Shown here in pieces: positions 37,101-46,100 of a DNA stretch of 64,000 nt. The notes beneath the pieces are model-generated. The model ran no database searches and was not told the origin of the DNA. It was given only the letters and a program-made list of their open reading frames with translations. Position 1 is the stretch's first letter. Every line of letters begins with the position of its first letter. Both the position numbers and the translations under genes were made by a program. This stretch comes from Siderastrea siderea (taxonomy: Eukaryota > Cnidaria > Anthozoa > Scleractinia > Rhizangiidae): contig OZ034969.1 of assembly GCA_964030785.1 (NCBI GenBank), positions 29,802,901 to 29,866,900 on the forward strand. Reading direction: 5' to 3'.

Positions 37101-40100
37101 ATAAGTCAGTTTGTCTATTGTTTGTCTGTCTTGTTATTGTCGGCAATCAGTCGTTTGTAAGGTGCAGGTAGCTTTTGGCAACGGTTCAGTGGTGTTTGTT
37201 CTAAGTTAGTAAACCAGCTTTCCAGAGTGATTCGTTGATAGTAGTCCGTACTGTAGGTAACGCATTCAGCAGAGTCCCAGTCGATTCTGTGGTTTGTTTT
37301 TAAATGGTGCTCAGCAATGTGATTGTTGATATCACCATTTCTGGTCGCTCGTTTGTGTTCAGTCAGTCGGACGTTCAGATTTCTGCCGGTCTCACCAATA
37401 TAAGTGGCCTGGCAGTCGCACCATTTGATTTTATAAACTGCTCCCCGTCTGTCGCTCGGTTCGTCTTTGTCTTTAACGTTCGTCAGTAGCTGTCGTAAAG
37501 TAGTGATAGGTTTGTGAGCAACGCGGATGTTGTAGGGTTGTAGGATTCGTGCGATAGTTTCAGAAGTCCCTTTGATGTAAGGTATGGTTGCAGTAGTGAC
37601 AGTTGTCGCGTTAGTGTTCGTAGCGTTTGGTTCGGAGTTTCTGTAAGTGTTGTGTCTAATAAAGTCCCGGTTGTAATTGTTCTTGTTGAAAACGTTGTCT
37701 AAGTACTTGTTTTCGTCCGTTAAGCTGTCAGGTGAGTCACAAACTAGTTGCGCGCGTCTTGTCAGGGCCTGTACAGTCGTAGCTTTGTGAGAAGTTGGCT
37801 TGTAAGATGATTGGTCGAGTAGTCTGTCAGTATGTGTCGGTTTTCTGTAAATTGTCGTCCGTAGTTCGTTATTGTCGCGGGCAACTAAGCAGTCTAGAAA
37901 AGGTCTTGTCAGGGTCCGTATAGTCGTAGCTTTGTGAGAAGTTGGCTTGTAAGATGATTGGTCGAGTAGTCTGTCAGTATGTGTCGGTTTTCTGTAAATT
38001 GTCGTCCGTAGTTCGTTATTGTCGCGGGTAACTAAGCAGTCTAGAAAAGGTATTTTACCATTTTCCTCGATCTCCTTAGTAAACTGTATGTCGGCGTTTT
38101 GTCCGTTGAGGTGTTCGTGAAAATCGTCAATTTCGTCTTTGTGTACTGCTGTAAAGGTATCGTCAACGTAACGTAGCCAGAGTGGTAGTGTTCGTTTGTA
38201 AGTTGCGAGGGCTCGTTCCTCGATGTTTTGCATAACGATTTCTGCAACAACAACGGAAACTGGTGAGCCCATAGCTGTTCCGTGCAACTGTTTGTAGTGC
38301 TTGCCGTTGTACTGAAAATACGTAGAAGTAAGACAAAGGTTCAGTAAGTCCATTAAAGGGACACTGTCACCAATATCTAGGTAACTTTGAAAAGCAAAAG
38401 GACATATTCTAATCAGCGGAAATCCAAAAATACTGGTTGAATTTCGTTTAAAATTACTCTACCAGTTCCGTTGAGATTATAATGGAGTGTGTTTTGCTGC
38501 GGATTGTTAGGATGGATATGTTTGCAACTTGAAAACATCAGGCTGATGTTTTCAAGTTTTTCCTTTGTTTCTTGGAAAAATCGCCAGTAACTGAATATGG
38601 TTTGTTCTTCCTTTGAGAAAATCATATGATTTCCTTTTCTTGACGTTCTAGGAGTATTCTGTGTACGAGAAAAAAGCATTTAATTCAAATTTCAGCACAT
38701 TTTCACCCCAAAACGTAAAAATCCCCGTGACAGTGTCCCTTTAAGTCGTCTGTAGGTAGCGGTAGTTCAATAGTAGAGTTGTTGATGGCGGTCTCAGTGC
38801 AGTCTAGAGCCAGTTGAAGTGGAATACTGGTGAACAGTGATTTCACATCAAAAGACACTAGTTTGTAGTTGTCAGGTACTTGTACTGTTTTGATTGCGTC
38901 AATAAAGTTCTCAGTCGACTGTAGTTTGTGTCGTGATTCGTCGGTCAAAGGTTTCAGTACGGTAGTCAAGTATTTGGACAGTTGGTAAGTCGGGGACCCA
39001 CAGAATGAGACTATGGGTCGCATGGGTATGTTAGGTTTGTGCAGTTTTGGTAGTCCGTAAAGTTTCGGTGGTTGTGGTACACGAAACCTCAGTCTGTTGT
39101 AGCGTTGAATGTCAATAGCGTCAGTTTTCTTGAGGTCAAGTAGTTTGCTGTTAAGTTTGCGTTGAAGTGCTCGCGTCGGGTCTCGTTTAAGTACTTGGTA
39201 GGTCTGTTTGTCGTTAACAAGTGCCTCCATTTTGTCGTAATAGTCTGTCTTGTCCATAAAAACAGTCACTCGTCCTTTGTCAGCGGGGAGTATGACAAAG
39301 TTTTCGTCGGTTTTCAGTCGTTTTAGTGTCATTTTACTGTCATTTACAGTTTTACGGTAAAATAACTCTTGAAAACAGTGGATAATTTACAGTAAATGGT
39401 ATCCAGCGGCCATAACATGATGAAAAACAGGATTCTACATTCAATGGTGTAAGGTTAGAGCAAAACCAAGCTTATAAGTCGAGCAGAAAAGTACTAATTT
39501 GCGAACAAATAATTCTGACCTAAAGCATGACCTTTGTATTTTAAAACGAATGAAGCGTATCCGTTTGCCAAACAGAATTAGAAGAACATAGCTTTCCAAT
39601 TGACAGTTGTAAAACAGAATCAAAGTTATTCACAATAAACAGATTGAATTTACGACAAAATGTGTCAAATGTGTGCAACACTGTGCAATAATCTGTAAAC
39701 AAAACCAAAAGAGAATTTCTAGTAGTTTCGAAGCGAACACGCGTCTCCAATTACAAAATACAAACCGACAAGTAAAATAAAAGCACAAATAGATAAACTA
39801 GATTTGCTTGAATCACGAAAAAGAATTATAACTCCAAGTTTATACTGAAATGATACGCTTAATAAAACTATACAGTAATTAACGAGGTCAAGTACCTAGG
39901 TTAATAACAGTAAACAAGAAATTCTGAAGAATTTATAGGCGGCCGATGGTAACCAGGTAGATATGGAGTTCCGCTTTTAGGCTTGGCTAAATCTATACAT
40001 TAGTTTAATTTATCACTCAAGTTTCCTCAGACATAAACTGAGCTACGTATACGTTAATAGAAGATGGTATTTGACTTTAATATGTCCTCCAAAGATTCTT

Positions 40101-43100
40101 TAGGAGTCTACTCGTCGACGAAGCTTTAGAATAACAAACTGACTAAGGAAACAGCAGTAACAAACATCAAGAAATCATTTTGTTTTTCAGCAAATCCACG
40201 TTAAGTTCTGTATCAACATCGTCAATATCAAGTTCAATGTGTCTTTCAACACCCTCCAAAAGTGGTGAGGGTGGTTCAACTTCAGAGTCAACAAGGTAAA
40301 CGAAAACTGTTTCTGTTCACTCGCAATTCTTCAATTTTTCCCTCATTACAAATAAGAAGCCTTGCGGGTTTTTTGGGCTAAGTTCCGCAAGGGGCCATTG
40401 CAAATTACAACTGATCAATCAACATCCGCTTGAAATGGAGTGTTAAGAGGTTCGTTAAGGTCGTGTAATTTAGACCCCTCAAAACCATTCTACGTTCAGC
40501 GCGTTTCGGCTCGTTTGTGAAGGGCCTGAAGATAACAATCAGAAAAGAACATACCATTGAAAATTTATGTCGCGTCAATGCGATGCATCTGAACTCCTGA
40601 TTTCGGGCTGAACTCTGCACGGTCGGACTCGTTTGCAAGTGAAGTGAAATCCAAGAGATTTAATATTATATTATATTATATTCAACAACGTCTTCACCTA
40701 CGGAGTCCAGGTAATGACTGTAATTGTTGTTAACTTCAAGACTTCAGTCTATTTTGAATAAATTAATCAAACAAGGAAGCTGAAAGATTAATATTTATTG
40801 ATTTATTGAAAGATTAATATTTATTGTATTCCGTTTGCTATATAAATAAAAATCCAAGCTGGGCTAACAGAATTCAATAATCAATCGTTTCTCTTTTAGG
40901 ACTTTGAGCCGGTCTACTTCAAGTTCAGTGTCACCATCGTCCTCACTGGTGTCAACTTCGTCGAGGTAATAAAGGGGTCCTTCCATTAAGTGTGAAGACG
41001 TTGCTCAAGCTAAAAGTTATAAAATTATTTTTTCATGTTATCATCATCATCATCATCATCATCTACATCAGCTTTATATTTGTTATATTTGTTTGCCTCA
41101 GGGTAGTCCTCAAAATGTACCAGTGCTTATTATTGAAGATACCTTCATGATTAGAAGATAGAAACAGAGCTAGATGCGTCTTACGCAAAATCCCGAGTTT
41201 GAATAATACCCCATATACATGATAGCTACAATTTTTTGCCTTTAGATTTACGTCCCTTTCTGCCCGCATTGTCAGTAACTTTATCGCTCCTGGACCTTGT
41301 TTTATTTATTAACTGTACATTTCAAGCAGGTTAACAGCTATATATTAATTGATATCCGTTTTCCTTTTATGCCTTTCAGCGTGTCTACTTCAAGTTCAGT
41401 GACACCATCGCCTTTGCTTTCTACCTCATCAATGGTCACAACCTCGTCAAGGTATACTTTACTAGCTTTCTAACGCTCTAAATCGAGGCAATGCTCTTTT
41501 GTCAAAGAATATAAGCCCGGAAGGCTGAAACGTTTTAAGTATATATTGAAACATTTTTCATTTTCCGGACCCCCTCCATCGATATAACTTTTAGTTTAAT
41601 TTATCATTCAAGTTTCTCAAGTCTTTAACGAATGTTAATAAATGAAATGATCTTATATTTGAATTGCGGATTAAAGATAGAAATATATGTAGACCATGGC
41701 GATGACGATACTTCAACTTAAGCAGTTGAAAGAAGAAACCTGAAAAAATTCAGGCTTGAACGGGAATCGAACACATGACCTCTGCGATACCGGTGCAGCG
41801 CTCTAACCAACTGAGCTATCAAGCCAACTGGGAGCTGGGAGCTGGTCAATTATCCCGTGCATGGAGAATGAAGGAATGTTAATATATGAAATGAATTTTT
41901 TCAGGTTTCTTCTTTCAACTGCTTAAGTTGAAATATCGTCACTGTGATGGTCTACATATATTTCTACCAAGTTTTTTAGTTTAATTTATCACTCAAGTTT
42001 CCTCAGACATAAACTGAGCTACGTTAATAGAAGATGGTATTTGACTTTAATATGTCCTCCAAGGATTCTTTAGAAGTCTACTCGTCGACGAAGCTTCAGA
42101 ATAACAAACTGACTAAGGAAACAGCAGTAACAAACATCAAGAAATCATTTTGTTTTTCAGCAAATCCACGTTAAGTTCTGTATCAACATCGTCAATATCA
42201 AGTTCAATGTGTCTTTCAACACCCTCCAAGGGTGGTGAGGGTGGTTCAACTTCAGAGTCAACAAGGTAAACGAAAACTGTTTCTGTTCACTTGCAATTCT
42301 TCAATTTTTCCCTCATTACAAATAAGAAGCCTTGCGGGTTTTTTTTTTGGGCTAAGTTCCGCACGGGACCATTGCAAATTACAACTGATCAATCAACATC
42401 CGCTTGAAATGGAGTGTTAAGAGGTTCGTTAAGGTCGTGTAATTTAGACCCCCTCAAAACCATTCTACGTTCAGCGCGTTTCGGCTCGTTTGTAAAGGGC
42501 CTGAAGATAACAATCAGAAAAGAACACACCATTGAAAATTTATGTCGCGTCAATGCGATGCATCTGAACTCCTGATTTCGGGCTGAACTCTGCACGGTCG
42601 GACTCGTTTGCAAGTGAAGTGAAATCCAAGAGATTTTATGACCATAAGCAACTATGCATGTGAAGGAAAAAGCTCCATTTCTCCTCGTACAAGAATGTCA
42701 GCCGAACAACCCCCTTACAAACCTGGCATAGGAAGATTTATTATTTCCGCAGTAACCGAAGATAATCTCCCACGTATTGGCAGGCCCTCTCAGATCTTTC
42801 TCAGATTTCTAATAAATTCTGGGAAGCTGAATGAACTTAGTTAACTATTTATATAGACTACAAGTAGTCTCTCTTTCCGCTCAAAGATAGTCGAGGAAAA
42901 CGAACAAGCGAGCGAGTGTGAAATCGCCTGCTCACTACACTAGCGGCTCGACACGCGCGTCACGTTTCAACGCAGCAGGCGATTTTGCGCTCGCTCGCTT
43001 GCTTCAGCTCGTTTTCCTCGACTATCTCAACGCGACAGGCGATTTCGCACTCGTTCGCTTGTTCGTTTTCCTCGACTATCTTTGAGCGGAAAGAGAGACT

Positions 43101-46100
43101 TCTCGTAGTCTACTATTTATAAGAATTAGCTTACTTATTTAACTACGGAACTGTAATTATATTTCCACAACTACCAAAGCATTTGCCTTATTAAATTATT
43201 CGTAAAGGTTCAGCTTCTTTAGATTTCCACTTATATAATGCCCTTATAGAATGCTCGCAAATCTCGAATTATTGAATTGATGAATATTTGACTTATAACT
43301 TATAACTTATACCCTTTTCTGCAGAAAAAAAATTAGGGTAACATTAGTTCGACCCACGTAAGGGAATCCAAGCGAGTCGTGGATTCCGATTCCGACGGTT
43401 GGATTCCGGATTCCATGCCTATGGATTCTGGATTCCAAAGTAAACTTTCTGTGATTCCGGATTCCAAAGTTCTTTACTCTGGTTTTCATTCGTATTTCAA
43501 AGGCCAATACTTTTTATTCTGTATCTGAAGTCGTCTATCTAAACAGGAAAGTTCATTTGCTCTCCAAAAGCGAGTGTGTTAATGCTGATGCATATCTATA
43601 ATGGCTAATTTTCTAATCTAATTATAGGACTTTTTGACGGCTATTCTTTGTTTGTTCAATACCGTTCATAATAGTGGACACCTTCAAGAATTTTTTTATT
43701 TAGCCCCTTCACTAAAAGTTTAAAAATGTTAAAAATCACAGTTTACGTATCGATAAAGTTTTTTTACATACAAATACTTGTGAGCTTTAAATGTAAAGAC
43801 AGAGATTTCAGAAAATTTCCAATAAGCGACATAAGTAGCGGCTTGCTTAGAAAAAGGGCGACGTAAGAGTGCCTTTAATCTAGGGGGGCTGGGAGCATGA
43901 CCCCCCCTCCCCCCAAAAAAAATGTTTTTTGAAATCTAGATCCTCGGAAATGCAATTTCCAACATTCTGGACATCAAATAGAGTTGCGTTCATGAAAATT
44001 TTCATTGCGATATAGCGAATTTTTTCTGTGAAGACTGAGTAGTAAAAACGACTTACAGTCGCTGTTGTTGTTGTTTCCTTCTTTCATAAACTCTTAGCAG
44101 GAGCCCTCGCGAAAGCACTAACACAAAGCATTTATATGGAAAGCGGTACTGATTAAGCCCTATAGATGGCGGTGGACCTCCGGTAATCGGCATACACCAG
44201 ACACCACTACTAAAGAGGCAGCGTCTTCCAAAATTAACTGCCGACTGGTTGGCTCAATTGGTTGGGTACCAGACTTCGGAGCGTTAGGCCCGGGTTCGAT
44301 TACCGGCCGGACCAACACTCAGGGTCTTAAAATGACTGAGTAGAATGTGCTGCCTTTGTTTTACATCTCAGTGCAATAGCTAGACTTTGTAGTCTTCTCG
44401 GATAAGGACGAAAAACCGTATGACCCGTCTCAAGGCACTTTCACCGTCTTCACTGATCTGACCGTCACTGTGAGATGTATAAGACCCACTTACTGCTTTT
44501 CGAAAATAGCAGGGGATGTATACCCCGCTGGTGTGCTGAGCCTTTCATGCACTGGGTGGGTAATTAAGGGGTTGATGTCAATTGGGACGCAGTCCTGTTT
44601 TATCCTCTCACTGGGTTGATTCCCCGTGGCGAAAGAATTCAATAAATAAAAAAATTAATTGGTTAAAATGCCGTTTTGAATAAACATCCGCTCTGAACAG
44701 AAGCCAGGGCGGAAGGCATGTTTTTAAATGCACAAGTGTTTTTACTCCAACCCGCTCTCTGGTGCTCATTGCTAAGATTTCTGTGAAATACTTCGGAAGG
44801 TCGATGCAAAAATTTTGTCTAGGCTGCTCGGTGTAAGCGATTTTTTTTTCGCAAAATTTTCCCTTTCATGATTTTTTTGTCATTCTCCTTGATTCGCCCC
44901 CCCCCCCCCCCCAACACCCCCTCCATACTTTTCCTAGTGGTCCGTCCCTAATGGGTCTTGTTTTCATTCTCGCTGAGCGTCCACCCACCCTTCCTCCGAT
45001 CGTTTGTTGGGGATGATCGTTTCGTGACCAACCAAAAGAACCTTAGCTTTGCGTAGGATCGGAGGCTATTTAAAGAGTGGGTGAGCTCTCTATGAGCCAA
45101 CTGCCATCCATCACAGTTTTAAGCCCAGCAGCGGTGACACAGGCAGTACTTCGTAAAAATTGAATTTTCAAGTATCAGTTCGAAGCAAAATAATTCCAAA
45201 CTGAGTAATGCTGGGCAAAGATTTTTTGATTTCACGATCTGACACATGGAAATTATCTCAATAAACACAAGACCGACATGTATGACTACCAAATAGCTAT
45301 GTATTTATCAATTATCTTTCCCAGCTTCAGTGTACTTCTTTCGGCGTTTCCGTCCTTGATAAACAGATTATCAAAACAGCAGAATAAAACGGTAAACATT
45401 GGATACCACTACATGTAGCTCGATGTGAAAACCTGCATGAAAGAAAACAACTGTAAACGGTGTTCAGCATTTAGGGAGCGACCCTAAAACGAAGACTGGT
45501 GGAATGACGGAAGGGCGGAAGGGCGAAAAATCACCCCAAATCCTAAAACGCGGAACCGCGGAAAATCACCCATAAACCTAAAACGCAGAATGGCGGAAAA
45601 TCACCCATAATCCTAAGATGCAGAAAACAAAAATAGATGGCACTGATTCGTTTTCGCGAGATACATCGTGACGAAAAACAGTCACGCTAAGCCAAATGGC
45701 GTGTCTCTCGCGCCCAGTTATTAAAATAACGCCTGTTATGCAGGCTACAAGTCAATCATTTGGCTCAAAATTACAATGTACTGCATGCTAGAAACATGCA
45801 ACATGGAATTAATTGCCATAATTATCTTTCTTCTTTGGGACTCATGTTTTAGTCGGATCACATTTAAATGCCTCAAATATATCAAATTTCCTAAATTTTG
45901 TGCAAAGAATCCCGGAGAGGGTACTCTATAAATTTTAGGGTTGGGGTGTGCCGCTGGTACCCTGAAACTCTTGGCCTATACCAGACCATGGTCAGCTGCA
46001 AGGTGTCTGGCGAACCACCCACCCCCCCCCCCCCCCCCCCGTTACCTGTACAGCACGAACTGTAACTAACTTCATATTCCCGTACCTTTTCCCCACTTTC

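Larger units (their letters stand above)
37115..39332 (-). pseudogene. Penelope-like reverse transcriptase with GIY-YIG endonuclease, interrupted
   Basis: Read from the right: 39332-38741 is the RT N-terminal part (VILPADKGRVTVFM, PKLYGLPKLHK, RPIVSFCGSPTYQLSKYL, SFDVKSLFTSIPL). A MITE interrupts it at TTAA. The frame resumes at 38356 with MDLLNLCLTSTYF, HGTAMGSPVSV and the catalytic YVDDTF box. A GIY-YIG-like domain follows (AVYKIKWCDCQATYIGETGR near 37440-37380), ending in a TAA near 37115. A 147-base in-frame tandem duplication lies between RT and endonuclease. The order RT then GIY-YIG is diagnostic of Penelope-like elements. MITE disruption makes this copy inactive. Confidence 0.85.
36555..39999. 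mobile_element. 3.4-kb Penelope-like insertion with TTAG target duplication
   Basis: The paralogous segment at 41921-42060 runs straight from CCAAGTTTTTTAG into TTTAATTTATCACTC. Here the two halves are separated, with TTAG at 36551-36554 and again at 40000-40003. Ends with related inverted motifs (GCGGAACTCC at the left, GGAGTTCCGC at the right) bracket a minus-strand Penelope-like retroelement. The right-end motif GGCTTGGCTAAATCTATA also occurs at 25162. Confidence 0.75.

Noticed and set aside
40679..40711. An additional linker exon
   Set aside because: Only the 3' half is present and no AG acceptor is retained in the correct phase.
41753..41825. Functional tRNA gene
   Set aside because: C at position 33, mismatches in the anticodon and T stems, and location within a palindromic repeat.
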